From contig NZ_CAUJAN010000003.1 of assembly GCF_963082495.1 (NCBI RefSeq), positions 62,001-126,000 on the forward strand: DNA of 64,000 nt. The letters run 5' to 3'. The stretch is from Methanobrevibacter sp. V74. GTDB taxonomy: Archaea; Methanobacteriota; Methanobacteria; Methanobacteriales; Methanobacteriaceae. The position numbers were made by a program, and so were the translations under genes. Shown here piece by piece: positions 23,816-32,090 of this stretch (positions are counted from its first letter, which is position 1; every line of letters starts with the position of its first letter). The notes under the pieces were generated by a model. The model was not told where the DNA came from. It saw only the letters and a program-made list of their open reading frames with translations, and made no database searches.

Positions 23816-24050
23816 AATAATCCCACAATAACTTTTTATTAATTAAATATTTAGAAAACATTATTAAATAAATTTTTGATTAATTAATATCACTTGAGAT
23901 AAATCAACATGTTCTTGATTAATAACACTAAATAAAAAAATTTGCCAATAAGCAGCTGCAGATTTCATATTGTCCCGAACTTGGTTTTAAAATCATATAA
24001 TCATTTTATACTTCAAATAGCGTTTAAATATAAAATTAAACCTGTGCTTT

Positions 24051-24358
24051 TTAAATAATCTGTTTTGCAAAATCAAGATGATAAATGAGATGACTGAAAC
24101 AATTAATGAATTCCTGAGGATTTGGAATCATATCATATTCCCAATTCCGGACAATTGATATTTTAACTTCAAAGATTAATTTAACTTCTTCAAGCATTAA
24201 TACCTTATTATTTACATTAGCAGTGATAATGCCCTCTGGAGAGTTATTAGATATTCCAATTGCCAGCATTATTGCCTGTTGAACAACATATGAATTTTTA
24301 GATTCTAAAATATTATTAAGCAAATCACAGGCCCAATTTTTGTGTAAAATTTCTAATT
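24051..24358 (-). pseudogene. Unrecognised fragment, possibly a decayed gene
   Basis: From 24358 (just inside an upstream stop) the minus strand stays open for about 102 codons to the stop at 24051. The first in-frame start-like codon used by a plain ORF call is at 24323. The sequence includes NWACDLLNNILESK and YVVQQAIMLAIGISNNSPE, which resembles an alpha-helical HEAT-like repeat, and ends HLIYHLDFAKQII. No good ribosome-binding site precedes any start. It may be the 3' part of a gene whose 5' part is the short frame at 24373-24522. I do not recognise the family. Confidence 0.4.
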
Positions 24359-24372
24359 AATGAATTTTTAAC

Positions 24373-24522
24373 TTAAAGAGTTGATTTTACACCATAATAT
24401 TCCTTTGGCAAGCCTTCCACATATCTTCCACTAGAAATTTTATAAAATAAATGTTCATATGACGGGAATTTTTTTGAATAATAAGAGAATAATTTTTCTG
24501 GATTTTTACAACATAATCCCAT
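24373..24522 (-). pseudogene. Short 49-residue frame, possible 5' part of decayed gene
   Basis: The frame runs from ATG 24522 to TAA 24373 and encodes MGLCCKNPEKLFSYYSKKFP and further protein-like sequence ending PKEYYGVKSTL. Aromatic and charged residues are distributed as in a genuine protein. It lies directly upstream of, and on the same strand as, the unrecognised fragment at 24051-24358, in a different frame. The two could once have been one gene. It could also be a small independent gene. Confidence 0.3.
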
Positions 24523-24650
24523 AGCAGTTACTATTTAACTTAAACATGTGAATATATTTAATTAAATAAAGTAAATTTTGTTCAATATGTGTAATATTGC
24601 AATCATATAAAATTGTATATACTAGCAAATCCAAAGTTAAACTTGATTTT

Positions 24651-25568
24651 ATGTCATTTGATAAAAGCCAAATAGAAAAATTAGAAAAAAGTGGATATCG
24701 CTTTGTGGGTAGACATGGTCATACCGCAGTTAAAACATGCCACTGGACCCGTCAAAGTATAGTTGATAAAGGAGTTTGTTATAAAGAAAAATTCTATGGA
24801 ATTCAATCTCATAGATGCCTCCAGATGTCTCCTGCTGTACCAAACTGTCAACAAGAATGTGAATTTTGCTGGAGGGATTTAACCTATACCCAAACGACTT
24901 GGGAAGATGATGACTATGATGAACCAAAAGTCATAGTGGATGAGGCAATTAAAGCTCAAAATAATTTATTATGCGGTTTTTATGGAAATGACAAGGCAAA
25001 TAAGAAAAAATTAGAAGAACTTAAAAAACCAACTAATGCTGCAATATCCCTTGCAGGAGAACCTACGCTTTATCCTAAAATTGATGAACTAATAGGCGAA
25101 TTTAATCGTCGTGATTTTACAACATTTGTTGTAAGCAATGGCCAATGTGTAGACCGATTAAGAAATCTAGAAAATGATCCATACCAACTATACCTTTCAT
25201 TAGATGCACCTAATGAGAAAACATTTAATGATGTATGTCGGCCTAGAATAAATGGTGCTTGGAGCAATTTAAATGAATCACTTGAAACATTATCTAGTTT
25301 TGACTCCCGTACATGTATAAGAAATACATGTGTTAAAGGAAAAAATATGGAAAACCCTGAAGATTATGGGAAATTAATAAAAAAAGCTGATCCTGATTAT
25401 GTGGAAGTGAAAGCATATATGTGTGTCGGCTCATCACGTGACCGTTTAACTTTAGACAATATGCCGACATTTGATGAAGTCAAAAATTTTGCTTCTAAGC
25501 TAGTGGATGCTTGTGGCAAAGAAATAGTAAATGAATCTGAAATTAGTCGAGTTGTACTGCTCGAATAA
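24651..25568 (+). CDS. taw1: tRNA-4-demethylwyosine synthase (radical SAM)
   Basis: This radical SAM enzyme of about 305 residues adds carbons from pyruvate to m1G37 of tRNA-Phe, the first wyosine step in archaea. It shows GYRFVGRHGHTAVKTCHWT, GVCYKEKFYGIQSHRCLQM and the cluster motif CQQECEFCW (CX3CX2C). LAGEPTLYP and KAYMCVGSSRDRL, typical of Taw1/TYW1, follow. ATG 24651 is chosen because it gives the usual family start. An in-frame TTG at 24597 would add 18 residues. Confidence 0.92.
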   Translation: MSFDKSQIEKLEKSGYRFVGRHGHTAVKTCHWTRQSIVDKGVCYKEKFYGIQSHRCLQMSPAVPNCQQECEFCWRDLTYTQTTWEDDDYDEPKVIVDEAIKAQNNLLCGFYGNDKANKKKLEELKKPTNAAISLAGEPTLYPKIDELIGEFNRRDFTTFVVSNGQCVDRLRNLENDPYQLYLSLDAPNEKTFNDVCRPRINGAWSNLNESLETLSSFDSRTCIRNTCVKGKNMENPEDYGKLIKKADPDYVEVKAYMCVGSSRDRLTLDNMPTFDEVKNFASKLVDACGKEIVNESEISRVVLLE

Positions 25569-25619
25569 AACACAGATTACATCTAACTCCTTAAGTGTTA
25601 ATGATTTTTTAATAGCAAA

Positions 25620-26738
25620 TTAACTTGTTTCTTGTTTTAATTCATTGCAAATATCAACTGCTTTTTTGGCTGCTTTTTCCATAGAGATTTCATAGGAAAT
25701 TCCAGCTTCTTCCAAAATCCTTTGGCCTTCCTCTTCATTAGTCCCAGTCAATCTAATGACAATTGGCACTTTACGTTCAACATTTTCTAAAGCTTTAATT
25801 ACACCACGAGCAACATCATCCGCTTTAGTAATGCCTCCTAAAACATTTAAAAAGACCACTTTAACTGGATGATAATTTAAAACTATGTTTAAAGCTTGAT
25901 TGATAATCTGTTCTGATGCTCCACCACCAATATCTAAAAATGTTGCTGGTTCCCCTCCATTAAGCTTAATCATGTCCATGGCAGTTAATGTTAAACCTGC
26001 ACCATTACCTATTACCGCAATATTGCCGTCTAGCTGGACAAAATCAACGGCCTTTTTTTTATAATGTAACCTTTCAACCAAATCCTGATGCCTGTATAAA
26101 GAATCGTTTTCAACAACTAACTTAGCATCGGCAGCTATTAAACCATCAGGAGTCAATACCAATGGATTAATCTCAGCGGTATCCGCATCATATTTATCAA
26201 ATACATTATACAGTTTCCAAATAATATCTCCCAGCTGAGAGATTAAATTTGATTCAACACCCATCTGACGTGCAATTTCACGTGCTTCATAAGGCAAGAA
26301 TTCAAGCAAAGGATCCGGATAATATTTGATAATTTTTTCAGGATGGTTTTTGGCTAGGTTTTCAATCTCAATCCCGCCTTCTTTACTTGCTAAAATAACC
26401 GGCCTTCTAGCGCCCCTATCAATAGATACAGTTACAAAATATTCATTGAATATTACAGCTCTTTCCTCTATTAAAAGATGCTTTACCTTTTCACCTTTAA
26501 TTTCCATTCCTAAAACTTCATCAGCAACTTTTAAAGCTTCACCTGGATTATTAGCGAATTTGACTCCACCAACTTTACCTCTACCTCCAGTTAAAACTTG
26601 TGCCTTTATAACAACTGGAACATTCATTTCCGAATAAATCGACATTGCCTCTTCAGGAGAATAAGCAACATGGCCTTCCAGAACAGGAATGCCTTCCTGA
26701 TTAAAAATTTGTTTTGCTACATTTTCAAAAAATTTCAT
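25620..26738 (-). CDS. sucC: Succinyl-CoA synthetase beta subunit
   Basis: This ATP-grasp subunit of about 372 residues belongs to succinate-CoA ligase. Visible are KAQVLTGGRGKVGGVKFA near residue 44, AEINPLVLTPDG near 189, LDIGGGAS near 258 and LGGITKADDVARG. It acts in the reductive branch that leads from succinate to 2-oxoglutarate. ATG 26738 follows AGGTG with good spacing. The in-frame GTG nine bases upstream lies inside that site. It is the last gene of the kor operon. The alpha subunit is not in the window. Confidence 0.94.
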   Translation of the reverse strand: MKFFENVAKQIFNQEGIPVLEGHVAYSPEEAMSIYSEMNVPVVIKAQVLTGGRGKVGGVKFANNPGEALKVADEVLGMEIKGEKVKHLLIEERAVIFNEYFVTVSIDRGARRPVILASKEGGIEIENLAKNHPEKIIKYYPDPLLEFLPYEAREIARQMGVESNLISQLGDIIWKLYNVFDKYDADTAEINPLVLTPDGLIAADAKLVVENDSLYRHQDLVERLHYKKKAVDFVQLDGNIAVIGNGAGLTLTAMDMIKLNGGEPATFLDIGGGASEQIINQALNIVLNYHPVKVVFLNVLGGITKADDVARGVIKALENVERKVPIVIRLTGTNEEEGQRILEEAGISYEISMEKAAKKAVDICNELKQETS

Positions 26739-26751
26739 TATATACACCTAA

Positions 26752-27297
26752 TTATACTAAAGCATATCCGGCTTCAAAAGCTTTGATATTCTTTTCCTCG
26801 GTTCCGGCAGGAACACTATCTTCAATAGCTTTCATAGCTGCTTGTTTAGATATAACTTCAGTAATTTTTGCAATAGCTCCAACCATAACAATATTCGCTA
26901 CAATTTTAAGACCAATTTCATCAGTAGCTGTTTTGGTTGCTGGAGCTTCATAAACTTCAATATTATGTTCATCAATGAACTCGCGAACATCCTCAACATC
27001 AGTTGTTCCCGGATCAACAATTAATGTTCCATTATCTTTTAAATCCACAATATATTTAATTAAAGCCTCATTAGACATTGCGATTAAAATATCTGGATTT
27101 TGAACTTTAGGATAATCAATTTCTGTATCACTTATAACAACTTCGCATTTAGAAGCTCCACCACGAGCTTCAGGCCCATAGGATTGGGTTTGAACAGCTT
27201 CTTTTTCATCGAATAGGCTTGCAGATTTACCTAAAATAATGCCTGCAAGAATTACTCCCTGACCTCCAAATCCTCCAATTCTAATTTCAGTTCTCAT
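26752..27297 (-). CDS. korC: 2-oxoglutarate:ferredoxin oxidoreductase, gamma subunit
   Basis: This 181-residue protein has RIGGFGGQGVILAGIIL at the start and QSYGPEARGGASKCEVVISD near residue 38, the signatures of the gamma domain of 2-oxoacid:ferredoxin oxidoreductases. With KorA, KorB and KorD it forms the enzyme that carboxylates succinyl-CoA to 2-oxoglutarate using ferredoxin. It lies nine bases after korB. AGGAG precedes the ATG. Confidence 0.94.
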   Translation of the reverse strand: MRTEIRIGGFGGQGVILAGIILGKSASLFDEKEAVQTQSYGPEARGGASKCEVVISDTEIDYPKVQNPDILIAMSNEALIKYIVDLKDNGTLIVDPGTTDVEDVREFIDEHNIEVYEAPATKTATDEIGLKIVANIVMVGAIAKITEVISKQAAMKAIEDSVPAGTEEKNIKAFEAGYALV

Positions 27298-27306
27298 ATT
27301 ATTCTC

Positions 27307-28170
27307 CTAAAATTCTGTTTCAAATGCAGAATTGATAAGAGTTTTCTTACCTGATTTTTCTACACTTAATTTATCAATATTCTCTGTAAATTCATCTTTT
27401 GTGTAATCTGCAAATTTTCCAACTACGATTTTGCCTTCCAATTCTTTTGGTCTCATCCTATCTGCAGCTGATTTAAATACAGTGTTTGCTTTCATTACTG
27501 CAGCCATTGCAGTAGGGGTTTTAAGTTTATTTTTACGACCAAAATATGTTGGACATTGGGTTGCAACTTCAATAAATGAAAAACCGGGATTTTCCAATCC
27601 CTCTTTAATTGAAAGAATTAAGTTGTCCAATTGAACTGTTGTCCATCTTGCAGAATAACTTGCACCAGATGCTGCAACAAGTTCAGCTAAATTAAATGGA
27701 GTATCTGGATTACCATAAGGAGCAGTTGTTCCGAAACTACCTTTAGGAGATGTAGGGCTGATTTGACCCCCAGTCATGCCGTAAATATTATTATTGATAC
27801 AAATTACGGTTAAATTAATGTTTCTTCTAGCTGCATGAATTAAATGATTGCCTCCAATAGAAGCTGCATCACCGTCACCGGTAAAAACAACAACATCCAA
27901 ATCCTTATTGGCTGTTTTTAAACCGGTTGCGAAACTTAACGCTCTTCCATGAGTAGTGTGTAGGGAATCACAATTAAGATAACCAGGAATTCTTGAAGAA
28001 CATCCGATTCCTGAAACCATTGCAATATTATCAAAATCCATTCCTGTCTTTTCCATTGCAGTTAAAAAAGCATTAATAATTGCTCCGTTTCCACAACCCG
28101 GACAGAAAATATGAGGCAATCTATCTTCTCTTAAATAAGGGAGAAACCTATTTTCTTTATGTTCGGTCAT
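27307..28170 (-). CDS. korB: 2-oxoglutarate:ferredoxin oxidoreductase, beta subunit
   Basis: This 287-residue subunit binds thiamine pyrophosphate. CPGCGNGAI near residue 22 gives cluster-liganding cysteines. GDGDAASIGGNHLIHAARRN near 97 is the TPP motif, followed by NNNIYGMTGGQ-SPTSP. The start codon follows the korA stop directly, and the GGAGGAAAC ribosome site lies inside the end of korA. The subunit order D-A-B-C matches kor operons of other Methanobacteriales. Confidence 0.96.
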   Translation of the reverse strand: MTEHKENRFLPYLREDRLPHIFCPGCGNGAIINAFLTAMEKTGMDFDNIAMVSGIGCSSRIPGYLNCDSLHTTHGRALSFATGLKTANKDLDVVVFTGDGDAASIGGNHLIHAARRNINLTVICINNNIYGMTGGQISPTSPKGSFGTTAPYGNPDTPFNLAELVAASGASYSARWTTVQLDNLILSIKEGLENPGFSFIEVATQCPTYFGRKNKLKTPTAMAAVMKANTVFKSAADRMRPKELEGKIVVGKFADYTKDEFTENIDKLSVEKSGKKTLINSAFETEF

Positions 28171-29298
28171 TTAGTTTCCTCCTATTTTATCAATTTTATC
28201 TAAAATTTCATCTGGAGTAGGCAATAATCCACCAATAACTCCCATTAAGTGCACATTAGTATCTTTAAGTACACGGTCAACTTCATAATACATTTGACCC
28301 AAATTCATTTCAACGACGACTACATCGCCTGCATTTTTTGTAAGTTCTTTTAACTGTTCTTCTGGAAACGGCCATGGAGTATCAATTTTAACATAACCTA
28401 CTTTTTGATTATTATCTCTAGCTCTTCTTGTAGCTTCAACAGCTGATCTAACCGGTGAACCATAAGAAACAATAATAACATCCGCATCTTCACAATATTC
28501 AGATTTGACAGAGCAAATTTTATCTCTATTGTTTAAAATTTTATCACAAATTCTTTGAACAAGTTTTTCATGAGTTTCAGGATTGTTTGTATCTGGATAA
28601 CCTCTTTCATCATGAGTAAGTCCGGTTACATGAATATTGAATCCGTCACCAAATGAAGGCATTGGATTTGTTCCATTTTCAACATTCTTAAATGGCAAAT
28701 AGCCCTCAATTTTTTCAGACCTTTTTCTTGGAACAATCTCAATATCATCTTCAACAGTGATTTTTTCTCTCATGTGTCCTATAATTTCATCAGCCATTAC
28801 AAATACTGGGCATCTGTATTCCTCGGATAAGTTAAATGCTTTTATTGTAAAATCGAAAAATTCCTGAACACTTGATGGGGATAATGCTATTGGTTCATAA
28901 TCTCCGTGAGATCCCCAACGTGCTTGCATCATATCGCCTTGCGCTGCCATAGTTGGTTGAGCAGTTGAAGGAGAACCTCTTTGAACATTGACAATGACAA
29001 TAGGGGTTTCACTTATAAACGCGTATCCTATATTTTCTTGCATTAAGGAAATACCAGGCCCTGATGTTGCAGTCATTGATTTGGATCCTCCCCAAGAACC
29101 TCCAATAATCGCACCTGCTGATGCGATTTCATCTTCCATCTGAACAAATGAACCTCCCACTTTTGGTAACTCACGAGCTAAAGTTTCCGCTACTTCAGTA
29201 GACGGAGTAATAGGATAACCTGCAAAAAATCTACATCCTGCAGTTAATGCTCCTTTAGCACATGCTTCATTTCCTTGAATAAAAAATTCTTCAGCCAT
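28171..29298 (-). CDS. korA: 2-oxoglutarate:ferredoxin oxidoreductase, alpha subunit
   Basis: This 375-residue subunit starts with FIQGNEACAKGALTAGCRFFAGYPITPSTEVAE, diagnostic of KorA-type alpha subunits. It contains ATSGPGISLMQENIGYA and VQRGSPSTAQPTMAAQGDM, and PGxxLD... type C-terminal contacts. It pairs with KorB for substrate and CoA binding. It follows korD by nine bases and has GGTG before its ATG. Confidence 0.96.
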   Translation of the reverse strand: MAEEFFIQGNEACAKGALTAGCRFFAGYPITPSTEVAETLARELPKVGGSFVQMEDEIASAGAIIGGSWGGSKSMTATSGPGISLMQENIGYAFISETPIVIVNVQRGSPSTAQPTMAAQGDMMQARWGSHGDYEPIALSPSSVQEFFDFTIKAFNLSEEYRCPVFVMADEIIGHMREKITVEDDIEIVPRKRSEKIEGYLPFKNVENGTNPMPSFGDGFNIHVTGLTHDERGYPDTNNPETHEKLVQRICDKILNNRDKICSVKSEYCEDADVIIVSYGSPVRSAVEATRRARDNNQKVGYVKIDTPWPFPEEQLKELTKNAGDVVVVEMNLGQMYYEVDRVLKDTNVHLMGVIGGLLPTPDEILDKIDKIGGN

Positions 29299-29307
29299 TC
29301 ATAACAC

Positions 29308-29574
29308 CTACTTTTTCCCCCTTGTGAAATAAGGATTAAAATTCATATTGTTGTCCTCTTGCATCCACCAATTATCCGGCAAATCCACAGTTATAGCCTG
29401 GTCAGGGCATGCAACTTCACAAGTACCGCATTTATTACATCTCTCTTCAAATTTAACAAATGGTAATTGCACTCCTTTTTTATTAATCTCTGGAGATATT
29501 GCATAAACATTTTTATAACACATGAATAAGCAAAGATGACAACCTTTACACAATTTTTCGTCAATAATAATCAA
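29308..29574 (-). CDS. korD: 2-oxoglutarate:ferredoxin oxidoreductase, delta (ferredoxin) subunit
   Basis: This 88-residue protein contains two [4Fe-4S] motifs, CKGCHLCLFMC...  near residue 9 and CNKCGTCEVACPD near residue 46. It is the ferredoxin-like electron-transfer subunit and the first gene of korDABC-sucC. The start is TTG 29574, eight bases after AAGGAG. The promoter region is shared with the divergent fumarase gene. Confidence 0.93.
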   Translation of the reverse strand: MIIIDEKLCKGCHLCLFMCYKNVYAISPEINKKGVQLPFVKFEERCNKCGTCEVACPDQAITVDLPDNWWMQEDNNMNFNPYFTRGKK

Positions 29575-29640
29575 TTTTGAATCTCCTTAATAATTCTATG
29601 ATAAATAAATCTAGAATGTATGTTACTTATGTTAATGAAC

Positions 29641-29650
29641 ATTTAAATAT
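29641..29650. promoter_or_regulatory. Shared palindromic TATA element between korD and fumB
   Basis: ATTTAAAT is a perfect palindrome that reads as a TATA box on either strand. It lies about 67 bases before the korD start (minus strand) and about 65 bases before the preferred fumarase start (plus strand, ATG 29711). It is the best TATA-like element seen in the divergent gap and may serve both transcripts. Confidence 0.35.
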
Positions 29651-29710
29651 TTTATGTCAAATCATGATAAATTAGAAAATTTATTAAAAAATAAAATAAA
29701 TATTATAATT

Positions 29711-30205
29711 ATGAAACCTCTGACAACACCAATTAGTAATGGAGATATTGACAATCTAAAAGTTGGAGATAAGATACAAATTTCCGGAACAATTTACACC
29801 GGACGTGACGCGGCACTTCCGCAACTTGTTGAGTTAATTGAAAAAAATGAAGTTCCTTTTGATTTAGATGGCAGCGTAATAATGCATACGGCTTTTAGTA
29901 ATGCAGGAATAGCACCTACTACCAGCAGCAAGGTAGAAATTGAATCTACAATAGCACCATTAAGTAAATCTGGAGTTAAAATACACATTGGAAAAGGAAT
30001 GTTAAGCGATGGGACTGCTAAATCATTAGATGAAAATAATTCCATATTTGTAATAACACCGCCAGTTGCAGCTCTCCTTACAAACAAAGTTTTAGAAAAA
30101 AAGTGTGTTTTGTTTGAAAATGAAGGCATGGAAGCCATGTTTGAGTTAAAAGTAAAAAATATTCCTGGAATAGTAGCTATCCACAAAGGAAATAAGATTA
30201 TTTAA
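29711..30205 (+). CDS. fumB: Fumarate hydratase class I, beta subunit
   Basis: This protein of about 164 residues matches the beta subunit (C-terminal domain) of class I [4Fe-4S] fumarases and tartrate dehydratases. It starts LTTPISNGDIDNLKVGDKIQISGTIYTGRDAAL and includes GPVI-like DGSVIMHTAFSNAGIAPTT and IGKGMLSDG. It works with a separate alpha subunit in the reductive TCA branch. That subunit is not in the window. An upstream in-frame ATG at 29654 would add 19 residues, but it lies only a few bases after the likely TATA box, and the family begins near MKPLTTP, so I prefer 29711. Confidence 0.85.
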   Translation: MKPLTTPISNGDIDNLKVGDKIQISGTIYTGRDAALPQLVELIEKNEVPFDLDGSVIMHTAFSNAGIAPTTSSKVEIESTIAPLSKSGVKIHIGKGMLSDGTAKSLDENNSIFVITPPVAALLTNKVLEKKCVLFENEGMEAMFELKVKNIPGIVAIHKGNKII

Positions 30206-30735
30206 ATAAAAAAACAATAATTAGAGTTATTTTAAAAATAAATCAAATTTTTACTGAAATTTGGCATTGAACCTTCAAAAATCATGAAATTCCCATTATA
30301 CTCATTTGCCAATCATATGCTGAAAAATGCAGTTACATATTAGCTCTGCATTTACTTTGGAGTTAATATCAATCTAATGATACAGTTAAACAGACATATA
30401 CCCAATTAACAAAGAATCATCATGACACGATCAATGGGATTCAACTGCTAATTTCAACAATAATGAAAATATACAAACATGCTAAAAATAAAAAAATATT
30501 TTTATAGCTCCAGTTTAAACAAAAAAGTTAAAAAATAGCACCACTAAACAAACTAGAAATCTGTTGACAAATCTAGTGGTGATTGAATAGAATGGGCCAA
30601 TTGTTAACTGATTGATAGTTGCATTTTTATTATTGCTTTTAACTGTATCTGTTTTTCAATTGTTATTTCTCTAGGGTTTATATTTAGTGTAATAATTAAT
30701 TGGAGCGATGATTGTTTAGAATATGTTCTTGTTCT
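30206..30735. other. Non-coding, degraded stretch with an inverted repeat
   Basis: No convincing gene is seen in these 530 bases. All frames are broken often. The most visible structure is an inverted repeat with arms CACCACTA (30539-30546) and TAGTGGTG (30574-30581), extended inside by ACTAGA/TCTAGT with a bulge. It could form a strong hairpin in RNA from either strand. The stretch leads into the gene remnants at 30736-31372. Confidence 0.5.
30539..30581. repeat. Inverted repeat / hairpin
   Basis: Arms CACCACTA and TAGTGGTG are perfect complements 27 bases apart, and the inner bases ACTAGA/TCTAGT can extend pairing with a five-base bulge. It could be a terminator, a transposon end remnant or a small RNA hairpin. 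Nothing in the flanks decides between these. Confidence 0.5.
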
Positions 30736-30902
30736 TTAATATAGTTCTAAAACTCTTTTTCCATCTGTTGTTAATGATTAAAGTTTTCCTTTAAGGATTC
30801 GAGATGTTATATTATAAACAAGACCATATTTTCTTAATCGTGCCAAAAGTTGCTAATATGATTTGTGAACACATTAATTGCCTCGCCTATTTGTTTTGGC
30901 AT
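30736..30902 (-). pseudogene. Winged-helix regulator remnant
   Basis: Reading from ATG 30902 on the minus strand, the frames give PKQIGEAINVFTNHIS, then after a frameshift LLARLRKYGLVYNITSRILKGKL, a stop, and SLTTDGKRVLELY to a second stop at 30736. Order and spacing match the intact winged-helix regulator at 42134-42382 (PTQIADDSGILRSHIS...LTELKNEELVECL...GRLYRLTDEGIDIL). The N-terminal part is missing. It is therefore a decayed relative. It is divergent from the M48 peptidase remnant that begins seven bases away. Confidence 0.75.
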
Positions 30903-30908
30903 GTGATA

Positions 30909-31372
30909 ATGGTTAAAGATGATAGAAGTCCAATTAATCCATACAGATAAAGAGCATTATGATACTGTTAATGATAATAAATTCTTAGAAATGATTTATA
31001 AGTGGTATTATGATGATATTGGCAATGCAGAATTATTATATAATGCTCATGAGTGTGGAATGATTTTAACTGTGGTATCTATTGATTAAAACAGTTGAAG
31101 AGTTTTTAATTAAAATTGGTCACTATGATTATGTTTATGACTATGATTGGGAGTTTCATTTAGATAATAAGAATGAAGTTAATGCATATTGTATGTCTGG
31201 AGGTAAAATATTAGCATATCCTGGAATATTTCAGATAGTCGATGATGAAGAGAAATTAGTTTTTAGTGAAAACTGGACAATTATATTAAATAGTGAAAAT
31301 CTTTTGAAAAGAGACATATACACAAACAATGAATGTAAATGCAATATTTGTGATAAAAAGAGATTCAACTGA
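30909..31372 (+). pseudogene. M48 peptidase remnant (frameshifted, lacks HExxH)
   Basis: ATG 30909 starts MVKDDRSPINPY, the same opening as the intact M48 peptidase at 42432-43364 (MVKDDRSALNPF). After a one-base frameshift near 30945 the sequence continues KEHYDTVNDNKFLEM, matching KKHFDMVDDDQFLQE. After a second shift near 31083 it continues VEEFLIKIGHYDYV, DWEFHL and NAYCMSGGKILAYPG, again collinear with the intact copy. Similarity ends at VDDEEKLVF, where the intact protein has its zinc-binding HEMAH. The last 96 codons form an open frame (31082-31372), but the catalytic half is absent. It is a dead paralogue. Confidence 0.85.
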
Positions 31373-31533
31373 GGAAACTATAATAAAAGTACAACTACAA
31401 AACAAGAAACTAAACTCAAATGCATTATATAATATTTACTGAACAATCAAAGTATTTAAATGATGATTTCTACAAGATTAATAATAATATTTAATAAAAA
31501 AAGTAAAGGAAGTTTAAACATCCTTTCAAATAA

Positions 31534-31900
31534 TTATTTACTGTAATAGAAATAGATAGTTCCTACACCCTCACTTGAAGTACTACCTTCACCAACTACA
31601 TTATTATTTGGATCAAGTAAATAAACATCCGTTGGTCCACCTTCATATTGATTGACAGTTACACTAGCAGTTTCAACATCTCCAACATCAATAGTTTTTT
31701 GTCCAGTACTTTCGTCACTTGAGTATTTTCCATTTATAGTTAAATCTAGTCTCCATTTTCCAGTGGTATTAATTTGTAGTTTATAATTGTCATTATCTGA
31801 CGTGCCTTTAGTATTATTAGAGTTAGAGTTATTCTCACCCATTAATAATGTTGTAATAGCTACAGATTATAATTATTACACTTATTATTTTTTTATTCAT
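31534..31900 (-). pseudogene. Secreted beta-rich protein, frameshifted in signal peptide
   Basis: GGAG seven bases before ATG 31900 opens a signal-peptide-like frame, MNKKIISVIIIIC, which hits a stop after 21 codons. Dropping one base near 31865 joins it to VAITTLLMGENNSNSNN and then an open frame of about 100 codons ending SEGVGTIYFYYSK. The joined protein would have an N-terminal membrane or signal segment, an Asn/Ser/Thr-rich linker and a beta-rich domain of about 75 residues. It is probably a small cell-surface protein. Internal ATG 31842 could start a version without the signal, but it lacks a ribosome site. A sequencing error cannot be excluded. Confidence 0.7.
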
Positions 31901-31974
31901 GTTTTTTCTCCTTAACTTTCAAGTATTATAATAATATACTTGCTTAATATATATGTATTTAATTTAGTTATTAA

Positions 31975-31999
31975 GGCTCTTTCAAAAACTTTGTTGATT
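31975..31999 (+). repeat. Left terminal inverted repeat of the IS
   Basis: The outer bases read GGCTCTTTCAAAAACTTTG and continue to 31999. The repeat matches the right end with a single mismatch at position 2. Confidence 0.9.
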
Positions 32000-32090
32000 T
32001 GAAATTTTTTGATGAAAATTAGTTTGGAATTTTTAATTTTGTCTAAAAATAGTTAAATTTAATAAATAGGGTGGAGTAAAAGTTTTTATT

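Noticed and set aside
31082-31372. Intact small hypothetical gene of 96 codons
   Set aside because: It is collinear with the middle of the intact M48 peptidase, and its upstream parts lie in other frames directly before it. It is therefore part of a pseudogene.
31534-31842. Complete 102-residue secreted protein starting at ATG 31842
   Set aside because: That start has no ribosome site and leaves out the membrane/signal segment, which is present just upstream in another frame with a good Shine-Dalgarno. The frameshifted longer gene explains the data better.
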